From Amycolatopsis marina (GTDB taxonomy: Bacteria > Actinomycetota > Actinomycetes > Mycobacteriales > Pseudonocardiaceae), in the NCBI RefSeq assembly GCF_900111885.1, contig NZ_FOKG01000011.1, positions 1,650-65,649 of the forward strand: a stretch of DNA of 64,000 bases. The letters are read 5' to 3'. The translations under genes were made by a program, and so were the position numbers. This document shows, one piece after another, positions 1 to 7,931 of the stretch. The notes beneath the pieces were generated by a model. It made no database searches. It was not told where the DNA came from and was given only the letters and a program-made list of their open reading frames with translations. Every line of letters begins with the position of its first letter. Within the stretch, counting starts at the first letter, position 1.

Positions 1-123
1 GGCAAACGAACACTGATCCCCACCCCACGCACCCGGCTTCGAGACGGCGACCTCGTCATCGTCGCGATCCCCCGCCAACCCGACGCCTCCAAACTGGTCA
101 CCACCTGGGCCCGCGGAGAATGA
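1..123 (+). CDS. C-terminal end of a TrkA-C (RCK_C)-like protein, partial
   Basis: The window opens inside a reading frame that encodes 40 residues and stops with TGA at 121-123. The visible tail contains LIPTPRTRLRDGD followed by LVIVAIPR. This resembles the TrkA-C/RCK_C regulatory domain found at the end of potassium channel subunits and some transporters, where a strand carrying T-x-L-x-x-G-D is typical. The N-terminal part lies outside the window, so the full protein type cannot be told. The call rests on a short motif only. Confidence 0.45.
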   Translation, partial: GKRTLIPTPRTRLRDGDLVIVAIPRQPDASKLVTTWARGE

Positions 124-503
124 GCGGTGATCAGGCGACGCCCACAAAGGCGGCGATGGCCAGGATGATCGCAACATAGCGGGAACACGTGCAGCTCCAG
201 TTCAGTCCTTCCTGGCCGGCACGACGAGCACATCCGATGACGCGTCCCGCAACACGTGCTGGGCAACGACCCGCGCTCCCCCATCGCCGTGCTCCGCCGT
301 GAGGTAACGGCTGTTCCGGTGGACGAAGTTCTACCTGATCGCGTAACCGCGGCGGCCTCGGCCGGGGATTCGGACACGCACCACGGGTCGAACTCGCGCA
401 CCGTCGGCAGGGTCGCCCCAGCTTGCCGCAGGGTGGAACAGAACCAGCGTGCCGCCGGGACGTTTCGGCTATGCTCACTCGTATTTCCCACAACTGGCGA
501 GCG
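124..503. other. Region without an intact gene
   Basis: About 380 bp separate the TrkA-C tail from the next plausible gene. Reading frames here lack good starts and ribosome-binding sites. The only recognisable content is a short universal-stress-protein-like remnant on the minus strand, listed separately. I see no clear terminator or promoter. Confidence 0.5.
202..330 (-). pseudogene. Possible universal stress protein C-terminal remnant
   Basis: Read on the minus strand, this segment lies between an upstream TAG (331-333) and a TGA (202-204). It encodes 42 residues ending in VVAQHVLRDASSDVLVVPA. That resembles the last helix and strand of UspA-fold proteins, which often end in a pattern like (A/S)-x-x-V-x-R-x-A-x-x-x-V-L-V-V. 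There is no start codon and no room for the rest of the domain, so it would be a decayed end of a gene. The match is by eye and short. Confidence 0.3.
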
Positions 504-1220
504 ATGGGGAGCATGTCGCACTGGACGAACTGGGTGGAACTGGGGTCCTGGTTGGCGGCGATAATTGGTACGCTGGTCGCTGTCGCCATGGCCGTGCAGG
601 CATCGAACACCGCTCGGATGAAGGCGACGCTGGATATGGCGAGGCCCTTTGTGCGCGCGTTGGCGCTCTCCCTGGACAAGCCAGAAATCCTGGCGGCATA
701 CGAATCCGAGTGGACGACCGCCAAGGACATCCTGCGCAAGAAGACACGCCGCAAGCTCGTTGTGGCAGGATTGGCATTTGTCGTACCGGCAATGGGGGTC
801 GCCGCGGCCCTACTTCTTCCTCAGTTTACTTATCCTGCCGAGGCACGATTCTCCGTCGGCGACGCGGCACAGCAGAAATGCGTCATCACGGGTCGAGACT
901 GGGCAACTCGGGCTACATGTACCAACCACTGGTTCCTCAACTCGTCGGGGCAGAGGATTCAGGCACAGGCCACCCTTCTAAGTCAGGCACGCCAGACAGA
1001 TCTGGACATCATCGTTGGTGGCTGCTCGGGCCGCGCACAGATTCAGTGGGAGCTTCTCGCTGATGGCGAACCTCTCGGCAACGGCACGGCTGGTTCTGGG
1101 AGTCAGGAACAAAAACTGAACGTGCCTAGGGGCACGTCATCGCTCACCATTCGAGCCGAGCGGATCGATGATGTTTCGTGCTCCGCAGAACTCGTCGTCA
1201 AGGCCGTTGTGTGGCCCTAG
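504..1220 (+). CDS. Hypothetical membrane protein
   Basis: A protein of about 238 residues of no family I recognise. A first hydrophobic helix lies near residues 12-30 (SWLAAIIGTLVAVAMAV) and a second near residues 84-105 (LVVAGLAFVVPAMGVAAALLL). Between them is a charged segment of about 50 residues, probably cytoplasmic. The last 125 residues contain several cysteines and look like an extracytoplasmic beta-rich domain. The start is uncertain: ATG codons at 471, 504 and 513 are all in frame and none has a well-spaced Shine-Dalgarno sequence; 504 is a compromise. It stands alone. Confidence 0.5.
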   Translation: MGSMSHWTNWVELGSWLAAIIGTLVAVAMAVQASNTARMKATLDMARPFVRALALSLDKPEILAAYESEWTTAKDILRKKTRRKLVVAGLAFVVPAMGVAAALLLPQFTYPAEARFSVGDAAQQKCVITGRDWATRATCTNHWFLNSSGQRIQAQATLLSQARQTDLDIIVGGCSGRAQIQWELLADGEPLGNGTAGSGSQEQKLNVPRGTSSLTIRAERIDDVSCSAELVVKAVVWP

Positions 1221-1343
1221 AGCCTGTGCAGACGTTTTAACCAGCGCGCGGTGACCGGACCGGCGCAGGATCCGACAGAGCGAATTCGCTCATCGAGCCT
1301 CCTCGGCAGCCGGGGAGGCGAGATCCGGGCCCGCGGGGAGCAG

Positions 1344-1551
1344 GTCCCGGTGCTGGTCGATTTCGAGAACCTGGTGCTCGGCGCGATCGCCAACCTGCCC
1401 GGCCGGGCGGAGCCGGTTCCGGCGAGGGCGCTGACCTGGCTGTGCCGCGCCCGCTACCGTTGCCGACAGCATCGCCGCCCAACCATCAAACGTCGAAGTA
1501 GAGCAACTGGTGGACACTCGAGGCGGTCCGATGGTGAGCGTCAGGATCTGA
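1344..1551 (+). pseudogene. Possible decayed NYN-domain fragment
   Basis: The frame at 1344 encodes VPVLVDFENLVLGAIANLPG, which resembles the first strand and acidic residue of NYN (PIN-like ribonuclease) domains, where a (L/V)-x-D-x-E-N start is characteristic. After about 34 residues the similarity stops. A different frame (from about 1453 to a TGA at 1549-1551) then gives a plausible peptide (SIAAQPSNVEVEQLVDTRG). No complete gene can be built from these pieces, so I read the stretch as a frameshifted, truncated relic. The rest of 1221-1626 contains nothing recognisable. Confidence 0.3.
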
Positions 1552-1626
1552 GCCCGACAAAGCTCGATCAACGGGTGTCCCGCGAACATTCTTCGGGCGC
1601 GGGTTGAGGCGGCTAGTCTGCTCGCT

Positions 1627-2217
1627 GTGAACGTTAAGCGTTCGGCGCTGGTCGGACTGCTCGTGGCTGCTCTGGTAGGCGGCTGCACCGCAGAATCAGG
1701 CGATACGCCCGCCACCATGCCGGCAACGACGACGGTTACGCCGCGACCCCTTGAGCCGCTGCCGGGCTCCACGCCACCGGGCACGCGACTGAGATTCGGC
1801 GAGAAAGCGGTGATCACGATCGGCAGGGCCGACGATCCGTCGCGTGTGGGCGTCATCGTCACGGGCGTGGAGAAGGCCCCAACCGAGGACATGGCCGTCC
1901 TGCGCGGGTACCCGGAAGTCGGGCGCTGGGCGTACTTCATTCGCATCGTCCTGGTCAATGAGGACGGCGACGACAACTACAGCGGTTACAGCGGTCCGAC
2001 TCTCTACGGCGAACTCGAGGATGGCGGCGACGCCGGCCAGTTCCGATTCCTGGGCTCGGACCTCCGTCTGCCGCACTGCACCGTCCACAGCTCACCGCCG
2101 GCGGGATGGGACGACCCAGGCGCTCGGTTCGAGAGCTGCCGGATCATCTTCGCGAACCCCGACAGTGTCCGCCTCAGCCCGGGCTACGGAAACGGTGGAA
2201 TCTATTGGGAGGAATGA
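1627..2217 (+). CDS. Putative lipoprotein
   Basis: A protein of 196 residues starting with GTG. The N-terminus is a lipoprotein signal peptide: basic residues (VKR), a hydrophobic stretch and a lipobox VGGC with Cys20. A Thr/Pro-rich linker follows to about residue 55. The mature domain (residues about 56-196) is predicted to be beta-rich and extracytoplasmic; its YFIRIVLVNEDGD segment is reminiscent of immunoglobulin-like DUF4352-type domains, but this is only a loose resemblance. Expected location is the outer face of the membrane. It stands alone; the next gene is on the opposite strand. Confidence 0.65.
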   Translation: MNVKRSALVGLLVAALVGGCTAESGDTPATMPATTTVTPRPLEPLPGSTPPGTRLRFGEKAVITIGRADDPSRVGVIVTGVEKAPTEDMAVLRGYPEVGRWAYFIRIVLVNEDGDDNYSGYSGPTLYGELEDGGDAGQFRFLGSDLRLPHCTVHSSPPAGWDDPGARFESCRIIFANPDSVRLSPGYGNGGIYWEE

Positions 2218-2453
2218 CCGGCACGCTAGGCCTCGACGCCACTGCGCTGACGCACCGGACGTTCAATCACTACGCGCCATGATACAGCCTCGCGATCCAT
2301 GGCCCGGCGATGAACATACTCACCGAGGGTCAAGTCGCACTATTCGGGGTGACGTGGACTTCCGGGGGTCGGAGAAGTGGGGCGGGCACAGCACAGGTAG
2401 ACCTTCGAGCCGGATGGTCCTTCCAGCCCTGCCGTGAGTGTCCGCAGATCGGG

Positions 2454-3293
2454 TCAGCGGACGGGTGAGCGGCGTTCGAGGAGGATGGTGTCGTGCCAGG
2501 TGCCGTCGCGTTGGGCGATGCGTTCGCGGATGCCGACGGTGCGGTATCCGGCGGCGTGGTGTAGGGCGATGCTGGCGCGGTTTTCGGTGAGGATGGAGGT
2601 CTGCAGGGTCCATAGCCCGTCGGCGTCGGCGGCTTTGACTTGCTTGTACAGCAGCGCTTTGCCGACACCACGACCGCGGTAGCCGTCGGCGACGTAGACG
2701 GAGGTTTCGGCGACGCCGGAGTAGCAGTCGCGTGTGGACACCGGGCTGGCGGCGGTCCAGCCGACGACCTCGCCGTCGATTTCGGCGACCCAACGATGGT
2801 CGGTCAGCCATGTCGCGTCGAGGCTGGTGCGGCTGGGCACGGTTGTGTCGAAGGTTGCCAGGCCGGTGGCGACGCCCTCGGCGTAGATGCGACGCACCGC
2901 GGGCCAGTCGCGGGGTTCGAGGCCGCGGACGGCGACGTCGGCCGGGACGTCGTCGGGGCAGCACGGGCGGGGTGCGAGCAGCCCCATGACAGCGTCGGCG
3001 GCGTGGGGCAGTCCGGCGCAGCAGGCCTGGTTGACGGTGACGAACGTGGCTGTGCCCTCTTTGTGGAGGCGGACGAAGCCGACGTCGGCGAGTTTGCGCA
3101 CGTGGTGCGAGGTGGTGGATTGACTGGTGCCGAGGATCTCGGTCAGTGCGCCGACGGTGATGCCCCTCGGGGTGGTGGCCACCGCGTGCAGCAGGCGTAC
3201 TCGAACGGGTTCGGCGAGGCAGGCGAACCAGTCGGCGTAGGTGGCGGCCTCGGCGGTGGGCAGGACCTGGGCTTGGGGCAGTGCGACCGGCAT
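2454..3293 (-). CDS. ArsR-family repressor fused to ArsN1-like N-acetyltransferase
   Basis: A 279-residue fusion. Residues about 10-105 form an ArsR/SmtB winged helix (DWFACLAEPVRVRLLHAV; recognition region TSQSTTSHHVRKLADVGFV). A vicinal pair Cys91-Cys92 (NQACCAGLPHA) and a second pair Cys111-Cys112 could bind arsenite or an organoarsenical. Residues about 120-275 are a GNAT domain with the acetyl-CoA loop GYRGRGVGKALL (204-215), of the phosphinothricin/arsinothricin acetyltransferase (ArsN1) type. The start was taken at the ATG giving MPVALPQ, because a longer start would place an operator inside the gene. It is divergent from the flavoprotein operon and probably represses both units. Confidence 0.85.
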   Translation of the reverse strand: MPVALPQAQVLPTAEAATYADWFACLAEPVRVRLLHAVATTPRGITVGALTEILGTSQSTTSHHVRKLADVGFVRLHKEGTATFVTVNQACCAGLPHAADAVMGLLAPRPCCPDDVPADVAVRGLEPRDWPAVRRIYAEGVATGLATFDTTVPSRTSLDATWLTDHRWVAEIDGEVVGWTAASPVSTRDCYSGVAETSVYVADGYRGRGVGKALLYKQVKAADADGLWTLQTSILTENRASIALHHAAGYRTVGIRERIAQRDGTWHDTILLERRSPVR

Positions 3294-3306
3294 GACCTCA
3301 GTGTAT

Positions 3307-3322
3307 ATCGATTCGAATAGAT
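3307..3322. promoter_or_regulatory. Probable ArsR operator between divergent ars genes
   Basis: The sequence ATCGATTCGAATAGAT is a near-perfect palindrome around ATTCGAAT. It lies in the roughly 100-bp divergent promoter region between the arsR fusion and the flavoprotein gene. Two further ATCGA-type half sites follow at about 3332-3348 and 3373-3383. ArsR repressors bind AT-rich imperfect palindromes in such positions. TATACA on the minus strand (3302-3307) may be the -10 of the arsR fusion. Confidence 0.5.
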
Positions 3323-3395
3323 GGTTGCATTCATCGAGTGGCATCGATACTCTCACCGCGAGTCAATCGAACGGGATCGATGAAAGAGGTATGGG

Positions 3396-4733
3396 ATGGG
3401 TGACCTTCCTGTCGTGGTTGTCGGGGCGGGGCCGGTGGGCCTGGCCGCGGCGGCGGAGCTGGCCGAGCGTGGCCTGGTGCCGTTGGTGCTGGAACGCGGC
3501 GAGCACGCGGGGGCGACGGTCGCGCAGTGGCGTCACGTGCGGTTGTTCTCGCGCTGGGCCGAGGTGGTGGCTCCGGCCGCGCGTCGGCTGCTGGAGTCTC
3601 GTGGGTGGCGGCACCCGGATGTCGAGGGGTATCCGACCGGTGGGGAATGGACGGACGTGTACCTGCGTCCGTTGGCCGAGGCGTTGGGCGAGCGGGTGCG
3701 GTTCGGTGTCGAGGTTGTGGGTGTCGCCCGCCGGGGCCGGGATCGTGTGGTCGACGCCGGGCGCGACAGTGAGCCGCTGACCGTGCACGTTCGCAGGGCC
3801 GACGGTGGTGAGGAACGGATCACCGCACGCGGGGTGATCGACGCTTCGGGCACCTGGACCTCGCCCAATCCGCTGGGTGGGGACGGATTGCCCGCGCTCG
3901 GTGAAGCCGCCGCCGGGGACCGCATCGCGTATCGGGTGCCGAACCTGGACGACCCTGGGGACGCCGACCGGTACAGGGGCCGGCATGTGGTGGTGGCGGG
4001 CAGTGGGCACTCGGCGCTGACCGCGCTGGTGGCCTTCGCGGAGCTGGCCGAGCGGCAGCCGTCGACACGGGTCACCTGGCTGGTGCGCCGGAACGTGGAC
4101 GCAGCGGTGTTCGGTGGCGGGGAGGCCGACCAGCTCCCCGCTCGTGGCGCACTCGGGTTGCGGGCCAGAGCCGCCGTCGAGGCCGGGCGGATCGCGGTGA
4201 CCGCGGAGTTCCGGACCGCAGCGGTGGACCGGGCCGAGGACGGGTGGCTGACGCTGGTGTCGGCCAACGGCGAGCGGCTGGAGGCGGTGGACGAGGTCGT
4301 GGTGCTGGCCGGGTTCCGGCCGGACCTGTCGTGGTTGTCGGAGCTTCGCCTCTCGCTGGACGCAACGTTGCAGGCACCGGTCGCGCTGGCGCCGTTGATC
4401 GACCCGAATGTGCACTCCTGCGGCACGGTCTATCCCCACGGGGCGGCCGAACTCGCGCACCCGGAGCCAGGGGTGTTCCTGGCCGGGATGAAGAGTTATG
4501 GGCGTGCACCGACGTTTCTGGCGATGACCGGCTACGAGCAGGTCCGCTCGATCGCCGCCGCCCTGGCCGGGGATTCCGCGTCCGCGGCACGGGTGGAGCT
4601 GGTGCTGCCGGAGACCGGGGTGTGCAGCGGCGCTGGGGTGACCGACACACCGGACGACGAGCACGACGAAGACGGCTGCGGCGCACCATCCGCCGCCGAG
4701 GACCTGTCGTTGTCCGCGACCTTCGCGCGCTGA
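3396..4733 (+). CDS. FAD-dependent oxidoreductase of the ars operon
   Basis: A 445-residue flavoprotein of the class B flavin monooxygenase type. It has an N-terminal FAD motif VVVVGAGPVGLAAA (about 5-18), a second Rossmann motif VVVAGSGHSALTAL (about 193-206) for NAD(P)H and a late FAD-contact segment ending ATFLAMTGY-like. Its partners (ArsR/ArsN fusion, MFS carrier, ArsO-like enzyme) point to oxidation or reduction of an arsenical. The tail (about residues 405-445) is acidic and carries two cysteines (GVCSG and GCGAP), perhaps for metalloid contact. It is the first gene of a three-gene operon; the next begins 6 bp after its stop. The substrate is unknown. Confidence 0.75.
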   Translation: MGDLPVVVVGAGPVGLAAAAELAERGLVPLVLERGEHAGATVAQWRHVRLFSRWAEVVAPAARRLLESRGWRHPDVEGYPTGGEWTDVYLRPLAEALGERVRFGVEVVGVARRGRDRVVDAGRDSEPLTVHVRRADGGEERITARGVIDASGTWTSPNPLGGDGLPALGEAAAGDRIAYRVPNLDDPGDADRYRGRHVVVAGSGHSALTALVAFAELAERQPSTRVTWLVRRNVDAAVFGGGEADQLPARGALGLRARAAVEAGRIAVTAEFRTAAVDRAEDGWLTLVSANGERLEAVDEVVVLAGFRPDLSWLSELRLSLDATLQAPVALAPLIDPNVHSCGTVYPHGAAELAHPEPGVFLAGMKSYGRAPTFLAMTGYEQVRSIAAALAGDSASAARVELVLPETGVCSGAGVTDTPDDEHDEDGCGAPSAAEDLSLSATFAR

Positions 4734-4739
4734 CGCACG

Positions 4740-5975
4740 GTGGTCCACTCGCAGACATTGTCCACACGGGACACGTCGACCGGTGCGGGGTTACGGCGGG
4801 TGCTGGCCGTGCTGTGTGCCACGGAGATCACCAGCTGGGGCGTGCTCTACTACGCCTTCCCGGTCCTGGCCGGACACATCACCGCGGACACCGGCTGGTC
4901 AGCCACCGCCCTCACCGCCGCGTTCTCGGCCGGGCTGCTGGTGGCCGCCCTGGTGGGGATCCCGGTGGGGCGGTGGATCGACCGGCGTGGTCCGCGCGGG
5001 GTGATGACCGCGGGCTCGCTGCTGGCGGTGCCGGCACTGACCGCGGTCGCGACAGCGCAGAACCTGGCGTGGTTCGTCGGGGCATGGCTGGTGGCCGGGG
5101 TGGCGATGGGCGCGGTGCTCTACCCACCCGCGTTCGCCGCGCTCACCCGCTGGCACGGCCCGAACCCCGTGCGCGCCCTGACCGTGCTCACCCTGGCCGC
5201 CGGGCTGGCCAGCACCGTCTTCGCGCCCCTGACCGCGTGGCTGTCGGCCCACCTGGACTGGCGGGGCACCTATCTCGTGCTCATCGTCGTCCTCGCGGCC
5301 GTCACCGTCCCCGGTCACTGGCTCGGGCTGCGGCTGCCCTGGCCGCCCAGCCCGCAGGCCGAGCAGCGGCATGTCCACGCCCACGAGCCGGGTCAGGTCG
5401 CCCGCAGTCCGGCGTTCCTCGCGTTGACCGTCGCGTTGAGCGTGGCCTCGTTCGCGACGTTCGCGGTCGTGGTCACCCTCGTGCCGCTGCTGGCCGAACG
5501 GGGCGTGGACACCGGCACCGCCGCGCTCGCGCTCGGCCTGGGCGGTGTCGGGCAGGTCGTCGGCCGCCTGGGCTACGGAAAGCTCACCCGACACACCGGC
5601 GTGCGCACCCGCACCCTGGTGATCCTGCTGGCCATGGCGGTCACCACCGCGCTGCTGGGTGTGCTCACCACGGTGACCGCCCTCATCGCCGCATCGGTCC
5701 TGGCCGGTATGGCTCGCGGGGTGTTCACCCTGCTGCAGGCGACCGCGGTCACCGACCGCTGGGGAGCGGCGCATTACGGCCGGCTCACCGGGCTCTTGTC
5801 GGCCCCGCTGACGATCACGATGGCGCTCGCCCCGTTCGCCGCGACCGCGCTGGCCGCCCTGCTCCACGGCTACGCGGTCACGTTCCTCGTCCTGGGCGCG
5901 GTCACCGGTGCCGCCGCCCTGCTGTCCTTCGCCACCACACCACAACCCCAGAAAGGGATGACCATCCATGACTGA
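4740..5975 (+). CDS. MFS transporter of the ars operon
   Basis: A 411-residue carrier with about 12 membrane helices and the MFS loop-2 signature VGRWIDRRGPR near residues 77-88. It starts with GTG 6 bp after the flavoprotein stop and overlaps arsO by 8 bp, so the three genes are co-transcribed. In actinobacterial ars clusters such carriers are thought to export arsenite-type or organic arsenicals. The GNAT domain encoded divergently suggests that an acetylated or oxidised arsenical is a candidate cargo, but nothing in the sequence fixes the substrate. Confidence 0.75.
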   Translation: MVHSQTLSTRDTSTGAGLRRVLAVLCATEITSWGVLYYAFPVLAGHITADTGWSATALTAAFSAGLLVAALVGIPVGRWIDRRGPRGVMTAGSLLAVPALTAVATAQNLAWFVGAWLVAGVAMGAVLYPPAFAALTRWHGPNPVRALTVLTLAAGLASTVFAPLTAWLSAHLDWRGTYLVLIVVLAAVTVPGHWLGLRLPWPPSPQAEQRHVHAHEPGQVARSPAFLALTVALSVASFATFAVVVTLVPLLAERGVDTGTAALALGLGGVGQVVGRLGYGKLTRHTGVRTRTLVILLAMAVTTALLGVLTTVTALIAASVLAGMARGVFTLLQATAVTDRWGAAHYGRLTGLLSAPLTITMALAPFAATALAALLHGYAVTFLVLGAVTGAAALLSFATTPQPQKGMTIHD

Positions 5976-7050
5976 CACCAGAACCGAGGTCGTCGTGATC
6001 GGCGCGGGCCAGTCCGGCCTCACGGCCGCGCACACCCTCACCACCCACGGCCTCACCCCGCTGGTGCTGGAAGCCGGGCCGGAGCCGACCGGATCGTGGC
6101 CGCGCTACTACGACAGCCTCACGGTGTTCTCCCCCGCCCAGTACGCCACCATGCCCGGTCTCGACTTCCCCGCCGACCCCGACCACTACCCCCACCGCGA
6201 TGAGGTCGTCGCCTACTTGCGCCGCTACGCGGCCGGCCTGGATGCCGACATCCGCACCAACACCGCAGTGACCGCGGTGCGGTCCGACGAGGAACGCGGG
6301 TTCCTCGTCCACACCGCGCACGGCGAGACCATTCACGCCGCGGGTGTGGTCGCCGCTACCGGCTCGTTCGGCCACCCCCACACACCGGTGCTGCCAGGCC
6401 AGGAGCAGTTCACCGGGCGAGTGCTGCACGTGGCGGACTATCGCAACCCCAAACACCACGTCGGTGAACGCATCGTCGTGGTCGGCGCGGGCAACTCCGC
6501 GGTCCAGGTCGCCTACGAACTGGCCGAGGTCGCCGAGGTCTCGCTGGCCACCCGCAGCCCGCTCGCCTTCGTGCCTCAGCGCCGCGACGGACACGACCTG
6601 CACCACTGGCTGGACACCTCAGGCTTCGATCACCTTCCGCCGGAATGGCTTATCCGCTACCTCGGCGGAAACCTCGTGCTCGACACCGGCGACTACCGCG
6701 ACGCCCTGACCAACGGCCGGATGCAGCGGCGGCCGATGTTCACCGCCTTCGACCACGACGCCGTCGTATGGGCCGAGGGTACCCGGGAGAGGGTGGACAC
6801 GGTGCTGTTCGCCACCGGCTACCGCCCGCATCTGGACTACCTCACCCCGCTGGGCGGACTTGACGACAACGGGCTGCCCCGCCACTCCAGCGGCGTGTCG
6901 GTGACCCACCCCGGGCTGGTCTACCTGGGACTGGAGTTCCAGCGGACCTTCTCCTCCAACACCCTGCGCGGAGTCCACCGCGACGCCGAACACGTGATCC
7001 CCGCTCTGCTCGCCCACGTAGCCAACGCCCCCGCCGCCATCGGCCTGTAA
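5968..7050 (+). CDS. arsO: ArsO-like flavin-containing monooxygenase
   Basis: A 360-residue flavoprotein with the FAD motif VVVIGAGQSGLTAA (about 6-19) and the NADPH motif IVVVGAGNSAVQVAYEL (about 170-186). The SWPRYYDSLTVFSPAQY segment near residue 45 and the overall length match proteins annotated as ArsO in arsenic-resistance clusters. It overlaps the MFS gene by 8 bp and closes the operon. With the upstream flavoprotein this gives two different flavin enzymes in one ars unit. ArsO enzymes are still poorly characterised, so the reaction on arsenic is an inference from context. Confidence 0.75.
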   Translation: MTDTRTEVVVIGAGQSGLTAAHTLTTHGLTPLVLEAGPEPTGSWPRYYDSLTVFSPAQYATMPGLDFPADPDHYPHRDEVVAYLRRYAAGLDADIRTNTAVTAVRSDEERGFLVHTAHGETIHAAGVVAATGSFGHPHTPVLPGQEQFTGRVLHVADYRNPKHHVGERIVVVGAGNSAVQVAYELAEVAEVSLATRSPLAFVPQRRDGHDLHHWLDTSGFDHLPPEWLIRYLGGNLVLDTGDYRDALTNGRMQRRPMFTAFDHDAVVWAEGTRERVDTVLFATGYRPHLDYLTPLGGLDDNGLPRHSSGVSVTHPGLVYLGLEFQRTFSSNTLRGVHRDAEHVIPALLAHVANAPAAIGL

Positions 7051-7134
7051 GCCGGCACGACCCCTCACAGCACGCTTGTCTACGACATCGGTCACCGGGC
7101 AGGCGTGCTGTGGGTAGTCGTCGGAGCCGTGCCA

Positions 7135-7275
7135 TTAGTAGTCCAGGATCTCGCTCAGCAGCGTCCGGACCCGCCGGACGATGTCGTCGCGGATGGGACG
7201 GACGGCGCCGACGGACTGCCCAGCGGGGTCGTCGAGGTCGCAGTCGAGGTAGCGCTTGCCGGGGCAGGCATCGCG
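7135..7275 (-). pseudogene. Remnant of an arsenate reductase (arsC)
   Basis: On the minus strand, about 46 residues ending at TAA (7135-7137) read as RDACPGKRYLDCDLDDP, then AVRPIRDDIVRRVRTLLSEI. This matches the C-terminal end of actinobacterial LMW-phosphatase-fold arsenate reductases, where DAC-P-(2 residues)-GKRY-x-D-W-x-LDDPAG and AVRPIRD are hallmarks. The aromatic pair normally before GKRY is missing and Trp is Cys. Further upstream the frame (to 7695) no longer resembles the family, and the N-terminal catalytic loop is absent. The position, 85 bp after arsO and convergent with it, supports a decayed arsC. Confidence 0.6.
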
Positions 7276-7931
7276 GAAGTGCGCGGTCAGCGTGAGCAGG
7301 TCGGTTTTGACAACCGCCTGGCTGAGGACCCGCCGCGCAACCGGAAGGCTCGGGCATTCCTGCACTCGGCCCACCGCACCGGCGACATCGACTTCCCCAC
7401 AGGTGGCCGGCATCGTCATCGTCGCCGGCGCGGCCGCCCAGCGAAACGGCAGACGCCACACCGATCCCGTCGCTCCGACCGCTCTGCCCGCGGCGACTGC
7501 GAATGAGACCTCATGACCGTGAGACCGAAGTACCGCTCGACGTTCATCTTCGAAGTCGGCACTCTCGATGACGACTTCCACTCCACTACGGCGCCCGTGA
7601 GCTGACGTCCAGCACAGAGGGGCCACAAGCGGAAACACGGCTTGCACCCCTGTTGTCTGCGCGTTTTGTTGCTGGTGATGCCAAGGCGAGTGCATGATCT
7701 GTCGATCACCTCAACGCCGTGCCGTATAGAGTGTTATACATCTGGATACGGCACGGCGTTGAAGGCGGGCCAGGTCCCCGTCGCCGCCGGAGAGCAGCGT
7801 CGTCTTGCGTGCTCTCACTGACCGGCACGCTCGCCGACACGCCCACGATGGCCGGATTGGGTGTTCCGCTACCGCAGTCCCGCCGGGCTGGCAAAATACT
7901 GTTTCACTCACGATCGATGGGAGCTGGCGGA
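7276..7931. other. Region without an intact gene
   Basis: Between the arsC remnant and the DUF72 gene no complete gene is supported. Frames run through on both strands because of the high GC content but lack family similarity. The notable content is a long perfect inverted repeat at 7711-7762, listed separately. Confidence 0.5.
7711..7762. repeat. 17-bp perfect inverted repeat with 18-nt loop
   Basis: The arm TCAACGCCGTGCCGTAT (7711-7727) is repeated as its exact reverse complement at 7746-7762; the 18-nt loop contains GTTATAC. No T-run follows, so a plain intrinsic terminator is unlikely. The repeat is about 170 bp upstream of the DUF72 gene and about 435 bp beyond the arsC remnant. It may be a strong operator, a mobile-element relic or a structured RNA element. 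Confidence 0.6.

Noticed and set aside
4244..5971. A 575-codon open frame on the plus strand
   Set aside because: It runs out of frame through the end of the flavoprotein and the whole MFS gene, has Arg/Gly/Pro-biased composition and no domain similarity.
7066..7112. CACAGCACGC and GCGTGCTGTG as a terminator after arsO
   Set aside because: The stem is only 10 bp with a 27-nt loop; too weak to list as a feature, though it may contribute to termination.
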